Numbered from the stretch's first letter, positions 1 through 9,675 are shown. The stretch: DNA of 64,000 nucleotides from Aquimarina algicola (GCF_006443095.1 NZ_VFWZ01000003.1:496001-560000), one strand, 5' to 3'. Program-made: numbers and translations. Notes: generated by a model not told the origin, from the sequence alone.

Positions 1-1745
1 ACAGAAGTCATTCTTGTGGCGAGTTACGCCCCTCAGACATTAATAAAGAAGTCACCCTTTCAGGATGGGTGCAAAAAATACGTAATAAAGGATTTATGAT
101 ATGGGTAGATCTCAGAGATCGATATGGGATCACTCAATTAATATTTGATGAAGAACGAACTCCTGTAGCTGTTGTAGAAAAAGCTAAAACACTAGGACGA
201 GAATTTGTAATACAAATCAAAGGAACAGTAATCGAACGAGAGTCTAAAAATAAAAATATCCCAACTGGGGATATCGAAATACTAGTCACAGACCTTAACA
301 TTCTCAATGATGCTATCGTTCCTCCTTTTACTATAGAAGATGAAACTGATGGAGGCGAAGATATACGAATGAAATATCGATATCTTGATATTAGGAGGAA
401 TCCTGTAAAAAATAACCTGATGTTTCGTCATAAAGTAGGAATGCTCGTTCGAAACTACTTATCCAACGAAGGTTTTATAGAAGTCGAGACACCATATCTC
501 ATTAAATCTACCCCAGAAGGAGCTCGTGATTTTATAGTACCATCACGTATGAATGAAGGTCAATTTTATGCTTTACCGCAATCGCCACAAACATTCAAGC
601 AATTGCTTATGGTAGGAGGTATGGATAAATATTTTCAAATTGTAAAATGTTTTAGAGATGAAGATCTTAGAGCAGATAGGCAACCAGAGTTTACGCAGAT
701 CGATTGTGAAATGTCATTTGTTGAGCAAGAAGATATCTTATCTATTTTTGAAAACTTAACTCGTCATCTTATTCATGAAATCAAAGGAGTAGATATATCG
801 GATTTTCCTAGAATGACATACGACGAAGCAATGAGAACCTACGGAAATGATAAACCAGACATACGATTTGGTATGAAATTTGGCGAACTTAATGCTGTAG
901 CAAAGCACAAAGACTTCAATGTATTCAATACCGCAGAACTTGTTGTTGGTATAGCTGTTCCTGGGGGAGCTTCTTACACCAGAAAAGAAATTGATAAACT
1001 TATAGACTGGGTAAAGCGTCCTCAAGTAGGAGCTCTGGGTATGGTTTATGTAAAATGTAATGAAGATGGCACATACAAATCTTCTGTAGATAAGTTTTAT
1101 GATCAAGAAGACCTTGCAAAATGGGCAGAAACTACAGGTGCACAACCAGGAGATCTGATTTGTGTATTATCGGGTGAAACAAATAAAGTAAGAGCGCAGT
1201 TGAGTGCATTGCGTATGGAACTCGCAGAGCGTTTAGAATTAAGAAACCCAGAGGAATTTGCTCCATTATGGGTTGTTGATTTTCCTTTGCTAGAATGGGA
1301 TGAAGATACACAAAGATATCATGCTATGCATCATCCTTTTACTTCTCCAAAACCAGAAGATATTACACTTTTGGATACTGATCCAGGTAAAGTAAGGGCA
1401 AATGCGTATGACTTAGTTTTAAATGGTAATGAAATCGGTGGAGGTTCAATTCGTATCCATGATAAAGAGACTCAAGCACTAATGTTTGATCATCTTGGAT
1501 TTACACCAGAAGAAGCAAAGGCACAATTTGGATTCTTGATGGATGCTTTTCAATATGGCGCCCCCCCTCATGGTGGTATTGCTTTTGGATTTGATAGACT
1601 GGTATCTATTTTGGGAGGACAGGAAACCATTAGAGATTTTATTGCTTTTCCAAAAAATAATAGTGGTAGAGATGTAATGATCGATGCTCCTGCAACAATA
1701 GATCAAGAACAACTTAAAGAACTACACATAAAACTTAGTATATAA
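1..1745 (+). CDS. aspS: Aspartyl-tRNA synthetase, start just outside the window
   Basis: Charges tRNA-Asp with aspartate in the cytoplasm. The reading frame is open from base 3 and begins [16 protein letters not shown]..., the usual bacterial AspRS N-terminus ([11 protein letters not shown]), so only about two codons lie beyond the left edge and the full protein is about 582 residues. The GTG at 69 sits inside the anticodon-binding OB fold (SGWVQ) and is not the start. Visible in order are the OB fold, class II motif 2 ([16 protein letters not shown]), a long insertion of the bacterial GAD type, and motif 3 ([15 protein letters not shown]) near the C-terminus. The full-length bacterial form makes it discriminating or near-discriminating; which one cannot be read here. 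A hairpin terminator follows 37 bases after the stop, so it is the last gene of its transcript. Confidence 0.97.
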   Translation, partial: RSHSCGELRPSDINKEVTLSGWVQKIRNKGFMIWVDLRDRYGITQLIFDEERTPVAVVEKAKTLGREFVIQIKGTVIERESKNKNIPTGDIEILVTDLNILNDAIVPPFTIEDETDGGEDIRMKYRYLDIRRNPVKNNLMFRHKVGMLVRNYLSNEGFIEVETPYLIKSTPEGARDFIVPSRMNEGQFYALPQSPQTFKQLLMVGGMDKYFQIVKCFRDEDLRADRQPEFTQIDCEMSFVEQEDILSIFENLTRHLIHEIKGVDISDFPRMTYDEAMRTYGNDKPDIRFGMKFGELNAVAKHKDFNVFNTAELVVGIAVPGGASYTRKEIDKLIDWVKRPQVGALGMVYVKCNEDGTYKSSVDKFYDQEDLAKWAETTGAQPGDLICVLSGETNKVRAQLSALRMELAERLELRNPEEFAPLWVVDFPLLEWDEDTQRYHAMHHPFTSPKPEDITLLDTDPGKVRANAYDLVLNGNEIGGGSIRIHDKETQALMFDHLGFTPEEAKAQFGFLMDAFQYGAPPHGGIAFGFDRLVSILGGQETIRDFIAFPKNNSGRDVMIDAPATIDQEQLKELHIKLSI

Positions 1746-1781
1746 CACACACTATATACATGAAAATCTAGTTATGTAGAC

Positions 1782-1808
1782 ATCCCACGTTTTGTGGGAT
1801 TTTTTTTA
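1782..1808 (+). terminator. Rho-independent terminator after aspS
   Basis: Seven-base perfect arms (ATCCCAC / GTGGGAT) around a five-base loop are followed by a run of eight T. It lies between the aspS stop and the next gene, and shows that the next protein cannot start at the in-frame ATG at 1794, which falls inside the hairpin. Confidence 0.9.
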
Positions 1809-1832
1809 CCTTTAAATTGTTTAACCTTTATT

Positions 1833-3620
1833 ATGCCGGTAGCATCAAAAAAAACAATACTTTATAAAATTCTCAAATGGCGGTATCGCTACATTTCTGA
1901 TAAGAATTTTGTGTTGATTCTCAGCATTATTGTTGGTTTTATGGCAGGGTTGGTTTCTTTACTATTAAAGAACATGACTCACTTGATACAGCTTGTATTA
2001 GAAGGTGACATTATTCTTTGGCAAACTTCGTTTTATTTTATCATCCCAATTATTGGCCTTTTTATTGTATATATTATTACGAAATATATCACCAAGCAAG
2101 ACACAGAATCTTCGATTCCACTTATTCTATATTCATTATCCAAAAAAAATGGAGTCATCAAACAAGTACAGGGGTATCTCCCCTTGATTCTTGCTCCAAT
2201 TACTGTTGGTTTTGGGGGATCTGTAGGGCTTTTGGGGCCAGCCATTGGTTCTGGTTCTACTATAAGCTCTGATATTAGTAAAATATTTAAGCTCGATACT
2301 AAAACCAGGTTTTTGCTTATCGGTTGTGCCGCTGCAGGTGCCATATCTGCGGTTTTCAAATCACCGTTGGCAGGTTTAGTATTTGCAGTAGAAGTATTCA
2401 GCCTAGACCTTACCCTTACTTCTTTGTTACCACTTCTATTTGCTTCTGTATCTTCAATTATTACTTCTTACTTTTTTTTGGGAGATGAAGTTTTATTCAG
2501 ATTTGATGTTCTCGAAAAATTTGACATCTACGATACTCCTTTTTATATCATTTTGGGAATAGGTACAGCCATTGCTTCAATATATTTTACTAAAATGTAT
2601 TTTGGAATTCTTCATTTTTTTAATCGTTTCCCAAAAAAGATACATCGATTAATAATTGGAGGAATAGCCATAGGAATCATGTTATATTTTATCCCTCCTC
2701 TGTATGGAGAGGGACTTGGTTTTATCAATAATTTATTGCACGGCAATCATATGGCGGCAATAGGCAAAACACCATTTGATAATATCACTGGTAATGTGTG
2801 GGTTATTATTGCTTTATTAACAGGAATTACCTTTTTTAAGGCCATAGCGATGACCTCTACTTTTGCTGCAGGAGGTTCTGGAGGTATTTTTATTCCGACT
2901 ATGGTCATGGGGAGTGCTCTAGGAAATGTTGTTGCCAAGGTAATCAATAATCTGGGAATAGGGTTTCAGGTTTCTGAAGCCAATTTTACCTTATTAGGAA
3001 TGGCTGGCCTTATCGCAGGAGTATTACACGCTCCATTAACTTCTATTTTTTTGATTGCTGAAATTACCTCTAGCTATGAATTATTTGTACCATTGATGAT
3101 TACCACAGCAATATCTTTTATTATTTCAAAAAATAAGATTGAGTATACCATTTACACTAAAGCATTAGCACAAAAAGGACAACTTTTAACTCATGATAAA
3201 GACAAGGCTGTATTGACATTAATGAACTTAGAAGAATGTATTGAAACCAATTTTATACCAGTACATCCAGAATATACACTAAAAGAATTACTCAGCGAGG
3301 CAGTTGCTAAATCCAACAGAAACCTATTTCCTGTCACAGATGATGATGGGATACTTGTAGGTCTTGTATCATTAGACGATATAAGGGATATTATGTTTGA
3401 TATTTCTTTATATCATAAAGTAACCGTAAACACTCTCATGTCGCCGACAAATGCAGTGATTATTTTCGAAAATGATAATGCAAAAACAGCAATGCGCAAA
3501 TTTCAGGATACAGGCGCCTGGAACCTTCCTGTAATCAGAGATGGAAAATATATTGGTTTTATTTCAAAATCAAAATTACTGACTGCCTATAGAAGAAAAT
3601 TAATCTATTTTACAAGATAG
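1833..3620 (+). CDS. ClC-family chloride channel/transporter with two C-terminal CBS domains
   Basis: Integral membrane chloride-conducting protein of about 595 residues. The start at 1833 (MPVASKK) is chosen because an upstream ATG at 1794 lies in the aspS terminator. Filter motifs are recognisable: SSIP (for GSGIP), GGSVGLLGP (for GxEGP) and GGSGGIFIP (for GxFxP). Two CBS domains follow the membrane part, at about residues 465-525 and 535-595, and probably sense nucleotides. Odd: the external gating glutamate of GREGP (E148 of ClC-ec1) is Leu134 here, and the internal proton glutamate (E203) is Val188 in FAVEVF. Known ClC antiporters need both; animal ClC channels carry Val at the inner site. 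I infer a passive or uncoupled chloride pathway rather than a 2Cl/H exchanger. The family call is secure, the mechanism is inference. Confidence 0.9.
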   Translation: MPVASKKTILYKILKWRYRYISDKNFVLILSIIVGFMAGLVSLLLKNMTHLIQLVLEGDIILWQTSFYFIIPIIGLFIVYIITKYITKQDTESSIPLILYSLSKKNGVIKQVQGYLPLILAPITVGFGGSVGLLGPAIGSGSTISSDISKIFKLDTKTRFLLIGCAAAGAISAVFKSPLAGLVFAVEVFSLDLTLTSLLPLLFASVSSIITSYFFLGDEVLFRFDVLEKFDIYDTPFYIILGIGTAIASIYFTKMYFGILHFFNRFPKKIHRLIIGGIAIGIMLYFIPPLYGEGLGFINNLLHGNHMAAIGKTPFDNITGNVWVIIALLTGITFFKAIAMTSTFAAGGSGGIFIPTMVMGSALGNVVAKVINNLGIGFQVSEANFTLLGMAGLIAGVLHAPLTSIFLIAEITSSYELFVPLMITTAISFIISKNKIEYTIYTKALAQKGQLLTHDKDKAVLTLMNLEECIETNFIPVHPEYTLKELLSEAVAKSNRNLFPVTDDDGILVGLVSLDDIRDIMFDISLYHKVTVNTLMSPTNAVIIFENDNAKTAMRKFQDTGAWNLPVIRDGKYIGFISKSKLLTAYRRKLIYFTR

Positions 3621-3773
3621 ATAATAATCAATTTCATATAGTTTTCTTAAACACTATCCATGTACTATTACTTCTTGATATTTTAGTTGACGATATAAAT
3701 ACAACTTTTTATAAGAAAGGATTATAATAGGCTTTGTAATAAAAAATCCAAAGTCATAGTACAAGAATATGTG

Positions 3774-4082
3774 ATGAGTGATATTTATAGAAAATGTCAA
3801 GATTGTGGAACTTTTACGCTCAATGAAGACTATTGCCAACAATGTGGAGCAATTATCAATACGCAACTTAAAAGAAAATTACAAAGAGAACATCAAGCTA
3901 TAGAGAGAGAAAAAAGAGCCCAATCTGAAAAACCAAATGCGGTTACTCTATTTTTTCAAAATGCAATGAACCATTCTAATATTTTTATTAGACTAATTGT
4001 AAGGTTTTTTTATTCTATATGGGTTATTGTTCTTGCTATTGGCTCTTTTATAGCTTTTTTAATAGGATATATAGCTGCGTAA
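3774..4082 (+). CDS. Zinc-ribbon small membrane protein
   Basis: 102 residues. Two CxxC pairs near the N-terminus (CQDC and CQQC, 14 residues apart between pairs) look like a zinc ribbon. A basic, glutamine/glutamate-rich helix follows, then one or two hydrophobic segments to the C-terminus (about residues 65-100), so the ribbon probably faces the cytoplasm. The ATG at 3774 is preferred to the GTG at 3771. The next gene starts 19 bases downstream, so the two may be co-transcribed. I do not recognise a specific function. Confidence 0.75.
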   Translation: MSDIYRKCQDCGTFTLNEDYCQQCGAIINTQLKRKLQREHQAIEREKRAQSEKPNAVTLFFQNAMNHSNIFIRLIVRFFYSIWVIVLAIGSFIAFLIGYIAA

Positions 4083-4101
4083 TGGTTAATGTATAAAGAG
4101 T

Positions 4102-4479
4102 ATGGTCATTTTGGTTAAAAATATTCTTCGATACCTGCATAAGTCTTATTTCTACATCTTCTTGGTTGTTGGAATATGTATATATTGTGCTCAATATTTT
4201 AAAATAATACTTCCTGATGTTATCAGAAATCATGCAAACGATTTTCTTTGCATACCTATCGTACTTTTTGTTTGTCAATATGTGGCAAGGTTAATAAAAA
4301 GTGATAAACAGCTTAGAATACCTTTTATACTATCACTGGTAGTTACCCTTTTATACTGTATCTATTTTGAATACTACTTACCACAATTTAATGATCGATA
4401 TACCGCAGACATTATTGATGTTATCATGTATATATTCGGTTTATTATTCTTTTATAGCATAGAATACAAAAGAACATAA
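4102..4479 (+). CDS. Four-helix small membrane protein of unknown function
   Basis: 125 residues with about four hydrophobic segments (near residues 13-32, 46-62, 73-91 and 104-121) and polar loops rich in Asp and Arg. Small flavobacterial membrane proteins of this shape occur widely; a loose resemblance to VanZ-like or citrate-transporter-annotated proteins is too weak to name it. It follows the zinc-ribbon membrane protein closely on the same strand. Confidence 0.65.
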   Translation: MVILVKNILRYLHKSYFYIFLVVGICIYCAQYFKIILPDVIRNHANDFLCIPIVLFVCQYVARLIKSDKQLRIPFILSLVVTLLYCIYFEYYLPQFNDRYTADIIDVIMYIFGLLFFYSIEYKRT

Positions 4480-4599
4480 AATTACTTTTTTAACCTTATA
4501 TATAGTCTATCTATTCAATCAAAAACATGGTTTCATATAGCACTTAATATCAATATAATATCTATTTTTGTTTACTAATTTTATCAATGTTTCATATTT

Positions 4600-4857
4600 A
4601 TGAAGTATGTTATTCAATTTCTTTTTGCCGCCTTTGTTATCTTGGTAAGTGTAGGGTATTACTTTAAAAATTCGGGAGATCACAGCACTGGTGATAAATT
4701 GGTTGGTATTGGGATTCTTGTAGCATCATTTATCTTAATGCCAATATTTATTTACCATACCTGGAAAAATAAAAAAGTAAAAGATTATATGCTTACTGAA
4801 GAAAATCTTAAGAAAATGAGGGATTACGAAAAGAATGTGGAAAACCGTAAGCGATAA
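4600..4857 (+). CDS. Two-helix small membrane protein, hypothetical
   Basis: 85 residues: two hydrophobic segments (about residues 5-22 and 34-53) joined by a short polar loop, then a charged cytoplasmic tail rich in Lys and Glu. Conserved-looking flavobacterial hypothetical protein; I do not recognise a function. It lies 82 bases upstream of the cold-shock gene on the same strand. Confidence 0.6.
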   Translation: MKYVIQFLFAAFVILVSVGYYFKNSGDHSTGDKLVGIGILVASFILMPIFIYHTWKNKKVKDYMLTEENLKKMRDYEKNVENRKR

Positions 4858-4939
4858 GTTTCAAAATATTCACATTTCCATAACGATTCCTTAAAAATTT
4901 AAAACTACCTTTAAGAATCAAATATTTATTTTTATTACA

Positions 4940-5137
4940 ATGGAAGGAACAGTAAAATTTTTTAATGAATCAAAAGGTTACGGATTTATTACTAACGACG
5001 AAACAGGCAAGGATATTTTTGTCCATGCCACTGGTTTAAATGGAGAGGCTTTGAACGAGGGTGACAAAGTAGAATACCAAGAACAAGAAGGAAGAAAAGG
5101 AGTTATTGCGGCAAAAGTTCGTGTAATTCATGATTAA
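4940..5137 (+). CDS. Cold-shock domain protein (CspA family)
   Basis: 65 residues, the usual length of a single cold-shock OB fold. RNP1 (KGYGFI) and RNP2 (DIFVHA) are intact, so it should bind single-stranded RNA or DNA and act as an RNA chaperone. The upstream region contains TACCTTTA at about 4904, one base off the Bacteroidota -7 box TAnnTTTG, and about 30 bases of AT-rich leader. A strong terminator follows, so it is probably monocistronic. Confidence 0.95.
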   Translation: MEGTVKFFNESKGYGFITNDETGKDIFVHATGLNGEALNEGDKVEYQEQEGRKGVIAAKVRVIHD

Positions 5138-5160
5138 GATATAGATGACCAAAGTTTCAA

Positions 5161-5185
5161 AGCGCTACTGTAGTAGCGCTTTTTT
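5161..5185 (+). terminator. Terminator of the cold-shock gene
   Basis: Eight-base perfect arms (AGCGCTAC / GTAGCGCT), a four-base loop and a run of T. It lies between two convergent genes; the T run favours plus-strand termination. Confidence 0.9.
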
Positions 5186-5633
5186 AATTATTACCTCTTT
5201 TTTCTTTAAAAAACTGTTTGATCAACATACTACATTCTTCTTCTAGAACCCCTCCTACGATTTCAGTTTTTGGATGCAATGTTGTTCCCATTACAGTACA
5301 CCCTCTATGTTCATCTTTTGCCCCATATACAACTCGTCCAATCTGGCTCCAATATAGTGCTCCTGCACACATTTGGCATGGCTCTAAGGTTACATACATT
5401 GTACATTCATTAAGATACTTACCACCCAAATAATTAGATGCAGAAGTTATTGCTTGCATCTCTGCATGAGCTGTAACATCATTTAAACATTCGGTCAAAT
5501 TATGAGCTTTAGCAATTACTCTACCTGCAACCACTATGATTGCACCAACCGGCACTTCATCTCTATCATAAGCAACCTCTGCTTCTTGTAATGCTTTTCG
5601 CATAAAATGTGAATCGTCATACGGATCAAACAT
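5184..5633 (-). CDS. tadA: tRNA-specific adenosine deaminase TadA
   Basis: Deaminates A34 to inosine in the tRNA-Arg(ACG) anticodon. 149 residues, the normal length. The zinc/catalytic motifs are HAE (His56, Glu58) and PCQMC (Cys86, Cys89), with the tRNA-deaminase-type MCAGAL following. Related cytidine/guanine deaminases share the fold, but the length and the N-terminal MRKAL helix fit TadA best. Converges with the cold-shock gene. Confidence 0.9.
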   Translation of the reverse strand: MFDPYDDSHFMRKALQEAEVAYDRDEVPVGAIIVVAGRVIAKAHNLTECLNDVTAHAEMQAITSASNYLGGKYLNECTMYVTLEPCQMCAGALYWSQIGRVVYGAKDEHRGCTVMGTTLHPKTEIVGGVLEEECSMLIKQFFKEKRGNN

Positions 5634-5799
5634 AATATAACAAATAGGAATTGAGGCACAAACTTAATCAAATACTATCTTTTTATCTATGGCGACACTA
5701 CAAAATCTATTATAATTTCACTGAATATAGGGTATCATATGCTTCCTCTTTTTTGGAAATTCATAATCTGAAAAAAACCACTACATACTATTCTATTAC

Positions 5800-6465
5800 A
5801 TGAAAAAACGATATAAAATTACGATACCAGAACCCTGTCAAGAAAATTGGGATAAAATGAAACCAGTTGCAAAAGGTAGATTCTGCGACTCTTGTACAAA
5901 AACAGTCATTGATTTTACGAAAATGTCTTCACAACAGATACAGCATTTCTTTGAGCAACAACAAAACCCCGAAAATATTTGCGGGCGATTCACAAACGAT
6001 CAGTTAGATACAATAACGCTAGAAATCCCTCATGCAATTATACAGCAAAGACATTCTTTCAAAAAAGCTTTTATATTGGCGCTACTTGTTGCAATGGGAA
6101 CAACGTTAATGAATTGTACTGCTCACGATAATACACAAAAAACAATTGCTGAAGTAAAAATCACTAAGGAATCTGCTTTTCAATATCATCCATTTCAACC
6201 ATTAATTGATCGTAGTAAAAAAGAAGAATATGGTCCAAAAGATCCAAAAATTGGATATGACTCTATAATTGAATCTGAATTATTCGAGGCTATGAAAGTT
6301 GAAACTAAAAAAATGAAAGAAAAAAAGGAGATGGAAAAAATAGAAAAACAAATTGATTCTATCAGTAAATCTTATAAAAAAACAAGAAGAAATTCTTGTA
6401 CAACCATTTCTGGAAGGACGATGGGAGCTCCTAGAAGAATCATCATACCTGACGAAAAAGATTAG
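5800..6465 (+). CDS. Bacteroidota Cys-containing N-terminal domain protein with internal hydrophobic/lipobox-like segment
   Basis: 221 residues. The N-terminal ~75 residues (CQENWDKMKP..., GRFCDSCTKTVIDFTKM, then CGRF) are a domain I know from many Bacteroidota proteins, often ahead of a membrane helix and a carboxypeptidase-like or TonB-like region; the four cysteines could bind metal. A single hydrophobic segment follows (about residues 88-105), ending LMNC, which resembles a lipobox but is far from the N-terminus. The rest is a charged, lysine-rich stretch without a recognisable domain. Probably a membrane-anchored protein with the Cys domain in the cytoplasm. Function unknown. Confidence 0.7.
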   Translation: MKKRYKITIPEPCQENWDKMKPVAKGRFCDSCTKTVIDFTKMSSQQIQHFFEQQQNPENICGRFTNDQLDTITLEIPHAIIQQRHSFKKAFILALLVAMGTTLMNCTAHDNTQKTIAEVKITKESAFQYHPFQPLIDRSKKEEYGPKDPKIGYDSIIESELFEAMKVETKKMKEKKEMEKIEKQIDSISKSYKKTRRNSCTTISGRTMGAPRRIIIPDEKD

Positions 6466-6532
6466 CGTTTAAATTCTAATCTATAGAGAACCATAACCTG
6501 TATTTTATAATAAGGTTTCTATCATAAAGTTG

Positions 6533-6540
6533 TAGCTTTG
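6533..6540 (+). promoter_or_regulatory. Possible -7 promoter box for dxs
   Basis: TAGCTTTG matches the Bacteroidota -7 consensus TAnnTTTG exactly and lies 19 bases before the dxs ATG. No clear TTG -33 element is visible at the expected distance, so this is tentative. Confidence 0.4.
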
Positions 6541-6558
6541 TATTTTCTTTATTTTCTA

Positions 6559-8331
6559 ATGTCAAATACACTTTTACAAAATATACAATACCCATCAGAC
6601 GTAAGGAAACTCTCTTTAGAACAGCTTCCGGAACTTGCGAAAGAACTACGAGAATTTATCATCAATATAGTTGCAACCAAAGAAGGACATCTGGGCGCTA
6701 GTCTAGGGGTTGTAGAACTTACCATTGCATTACACTATATATTCAACACCCCCGAAGATCTTCTAGTCTGGGATGTTGGGCATCAGGCATATCCACATAA
6801 AATCCTTACTGGAAGAAAAGATATATTTCATACCAATAGACAATTAAATGGTATTAGTGGTTTTCCTAAACGTAGTGAAAGTATTTATGACACTTTTGGA
6901 GTTGGACATTCTTCAACCTCTATTTCTGCTACTTTAGGAATGGCAATTGCTTCAAAATTAAAAGGAGAATACAAACAACATATTGCAGTAATTGGTGATG
7001 CTTCTATTGCCAGCGGAATGGCTTTTGAAGGCCTCAACCATGCAGGAGTAACAGATACAAATCTTATTGTAATTTTAAATGATAACGCCATAGGTATCGA
7101 TCCTAGTGTAGGAGCATTAAAAGAATATTTAACCAAAGCAACGGTTGGTATAAAACCAAGATCAAATAATATTATTGAAGCTTTAAATTTCAATTATTTT
7201 GGTCCAATAGATGGGCATGATTTCACATCCTTAATCGATACGCTAGAAGAGTTAAAAAATAGCAAAGGTCCCAAACTACTGCATATCATCACGACTAAGG
7301 GAAAAGGTTTAAAACAAGCCGAAGAGAACCAAATACAATATCATGCTCCGGGCAAATTTGATGCAACTACCGGAAATATAATCCCAAAAGACAATAGTGG
7401 TTTACCTCCAAAATTTCAAGATGTATTTGGTTACACCATATTAGAACTTGCCCGAAAAAATAAAAAAATCGTAGGAATTACTCCTGCCATGCCAACTGGT
7501 AGCTCTTTAAAATATATGATGAAAGAAATGCCAGATCGTGCCTTTGATGTTGGGATCGCTGAACAACATGCTGTAACTCTTGCAGCAGGTATGGCAACAC
7601 AAGGATTAATCCCTTTCTGCACCATATACTCTACATTTCTACAACGTGCCTATGATCAGATTATTCACGATGTAGCATTACAAAACTTACCTGTAATTTT
7701 TTGTGTCGATCGAGCAGGTTTGGTCGGCGCAGATGGGGCGACTCATCATGGTGTTTTTGATATTGCATATCTTTCTTGTATTCCTGATATGATAATTACG
7801 GCTCCCGCAGACGAAATTGAGTTGCGTAATCTTCTTTACACAGCTTCCTTAGGGCTAGAAAATCCTATTACAATAAGATATCCAAGAGGCAGAGGTCATA
7901 TTAGAGAATGGCAACAACTTTTTCAAAAAATAGAGATCAATAAAGGAAAAGTATTTCAAAAAGGAGAACACATTGCAATTCTTTCTACCGGCACAATAGC
8001 TTCAAATGTAACTTCAGCATTAAAAGCCTTAAACTCAAAAATAGGTCACTATCATTTTATGTGTATAAAACCTATCGACAAAGAGTTACTTCTGGAAATA
8101 TTAGAAGAATATCCGACAATAATTACTGTTGAAGATGGTGTAATCAAAGGTGGTTTTGGAAATACTATAGTCGATTTTGCAAATCAACATGAGTACAAAA
8201 ACAAAATCATAAATTTAGGAGTGCCTGATCATTTTATTCATCATGGTTCGGTAGACGAGTTACATGACATCTGCAATATTTCTTCTCAAAAACTTCAGAA
8301 AATTATAAAAAAGCATCTCATTAAGATCTAA
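6559..8331 (+). CDS. dxs: 1-deoxy-D-xylulose-5-phosphate synthase
   Basis: Thiamine-diphosphate enzyme joining pyruvate and glyceraldehyde 3-phosphate at the entry of the MEP isoprenoid pathway. 590 residues from the ATG at 6559 (MSNTLLQN); a TTG at 6538 overlaps a promoter-like box and is rejected. Visible are EGHLGASLGVVELT, the ThDP site (GDASIASGMAFEGLNHAG ... LNDN), the transketolase pyrimidine-domain motif EQHAVTLAAGMA, and DRAGLVGADGATHHG. It is about 30 residues shorter than E. coli Dxs, and the usual GDG of the ThDP motif reads GDA. I believe this is common in the flavobacterial form. Confidence 0.95.
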   Translation: MSNTLLQNIQYPSDVRKLSLEQLPELAKELREFIINIVATKEGHLGASLGVVELTIALHYIFNTPEDLLVWDVGHQAYPHKILTGRKDIFHTNRQLNGISGFPKRSESIYDTFGVGHSSTSISATLGMAIASKLKGEYKQHIAVIGDASIASGMAFEGLNHAGVTDTNLIVILNDNAIGIDPSVGALKEYLTKATVGIKPRSNNIIEALNFNYFGPIDGHDFTSLIDTLEELKNSKGPKLLHIITTKGKGLKQAEENQIQYHAPGKFDATTGNIIPKDNSGLPPKFQDVFGYTILELARKNKKIVGITPAMPTGSSLKYMMKEMPDRAFDVGIAEQHAVTLAAGMATQGLIPFCTIYSTFLQRAYDQIIHDVALQNLPVIFCVDRAGLVGADGATHHGVFDIAYLSCIPDMIITAPADEIELRNLLYTASLGLENPITIRYPRGRGHIREWQQLFQKIEINKGKVFQKGEHIAILSTGTIASNVTSALKALNSKIGHYHFMCIKPIDKELLLEILEEYPTIITVEDGVIKGGFGNTIVDFANQHEYKNKIINLGVPDHFIHHGSVDELHDICNISSQKLQKIIKKHLIKI

Positions 8332-8579
8332 CGATATATTCTATAAAATCAGAATTAAATATTGATTCTTACACCTCAGAAAAAGAATTCTACAATAGCA
8401 TTCATAATATTCTCCTTACATTCTTATATTTTATTATATGGAAATGACAACAACATATTAGTAATTATTGCAATCAATATAACTACAAAAGTTAAATGTG
8501 AATAAAATCTTAAAAAAATGCTTTTCATCCTAAAAAAGTGTTCTTTTGCCGAAAATTTAACCCTCAAATCTAATTTAAA

Positions 8580-9007
8580 ATGAAAAATTAAGTTTATGCT
8601 TTTTATTAGCCACTTCTATTTTTATTTCTTGTAGTACTGATGATGATTCTAATCCTCAAGGAGAAGAAGTATTAGTTGTCAAAGAAGCTGATTTAATAGG
8701 AAAATGGCAATTAACAGAAGCTACTGAGAATGATTCTGATGAGCAACTGACGGAATGCGATTTATTGGACACCAGAGAATTTAAAAGTGGTGGAGAACTT
8801 ATCGTGGATAGTCATTTTGAAATAGCTGACACGTGTGATAACACTATCAGAACAATAGAATGGGCTTTATCAGAAAATGTAGTTACATTTAATGGAAGTG
8901 ATAAAGAAACAGTGATAGAATTAACAAGCACGACAATAAAATTTCAATACACTGAAAAAGACGGAGATGATGAATTTACCTATGTTGAGACTTATAAAAA
9001 ATTGTAA
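8580..9007 (+). pseudogene. Lipocalin-like lipoprotein gene with a frameshift at codon 3
   Basis: The ATG at 8580 is followed by AAA AAT TAA, an immediate stop. Adding one A to the run of five A gives ATG AAA AAA TTA and opens a 142-residue frame to the stop at 9007: a signal peptide with lipobox (SIFISC, Cys at residue 18), an acidic linker and a lipocalin-like domain (GKWQLTEA ...) like that of other flavobacterial small lipoproteins. No ATG, GTG or TTG start exists in the open frame before 8765, which is inside the domain. Either a genuine one-base deletion, a slippery site, or a homopolymer sequencing error. The downstream frame is intact, so the break is recent or artefactual. A strong terminator follows. 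Confidence 0.75.
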
Positions 9008-9027
9008 AAAATAATTTTGACCATCTA

Positions 9028-9064
9028 AAAAGCCGTTGAAAACCTATTTTCAACGGCTTTTTTT
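9028..9064 (+). terminator. Rho-independent terminator
   Basis: A long perfect stem (AAAGCCGTTGAAAA / TTTTCAACGGCTTT) with a four-base loop and a T run, directly after the frameshifted lipoprotein gene. Confidence 0.93.
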
Positions 9065-9246
9065 AATAAAAAATCACGTTTGTTAAAATTTTAATAAGTT
9101 TTAAGATTTAGCAAAAAATATAATTAATATTGCTCCTTCATATAAGACTCTTATACAAGGTCTCCTCTCTACTTTAAAACGATTTAAGAATGTAAATTAT
9201 ATTCTTAATTAGTAAATCAGTTATTTTAAATTTAAAAATTTGATCA

Positions 9247-9675
9247 ATGAAACATTTGTTACCATTGCTATTTCTCTTTACCGTAGTTTCTTGTGGAGAT
9301 GATAGTTACCAATATACAGAAAGTATTGTTGGAGAATGGACAGCTAAAGCTCTAAAAATAAAAGGCAAAAGCTATTCTATGGAGAAAACGAAATTTATCC
9401 TAACGTTTAATGAAGATCTAACGTATTCTTTAGACAGTAAACTTACTAAAATTGCAAATGATTATTTTTTTGAGTCTATTCCATTCAGAGGAGAGGGAAC
9501 TTTTAAAGGAGATTACGCCGTCGTTTCAGATAATATGATCCGGATAAAGGAGAAATATAGGGACAAAATCCCTTTATACCCTTCTATTAAAAATGATGAG
9601 CTCACTCTTATGTATATAAGCAGAGACAATACTAAAATCATAATAACACTAACCAAAACACCAGAAAATGAATAA
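9247..9675 (+). CDS. Small lipoprotein, lipocalin-like
   Basis: 142 residues. Signal peptide with lipobox (TVVSC, Cys16) followed by a mostly beta-strand domain starting VGEWTAKALKI, which resembles the lipocalin-like fold seen in many Bacteroidota lipoproteins. No catalytic motif is visible. It overlaps the next gene by eight bases, so the two are translationally coupled. Paralogous in style to the broken gene just upstream, but sequence similarity beyond the GEW/GKW start is slight. Confidence 0.75.
   Translation: MKHLLPLLFLFTVVSCGDDSYQYTESIVGEWTAKALKIKGKSYSMEKTKFILTFNEDLTYSLDSKLTKIANDYFFESIPFRGEGTFKGDYAVVSDNMIRIKEKYRDKIPLYPSIKNDELTLMYISRDNTKIIITLTKTPENE

Noticed and set aside
69..71. GTG as start of the aspartyl-tRNA synthetase
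   Set aside because: The frame continues upstream to the window edge with the conserved AspRS N-terminus; the GTG codes an internal valine.
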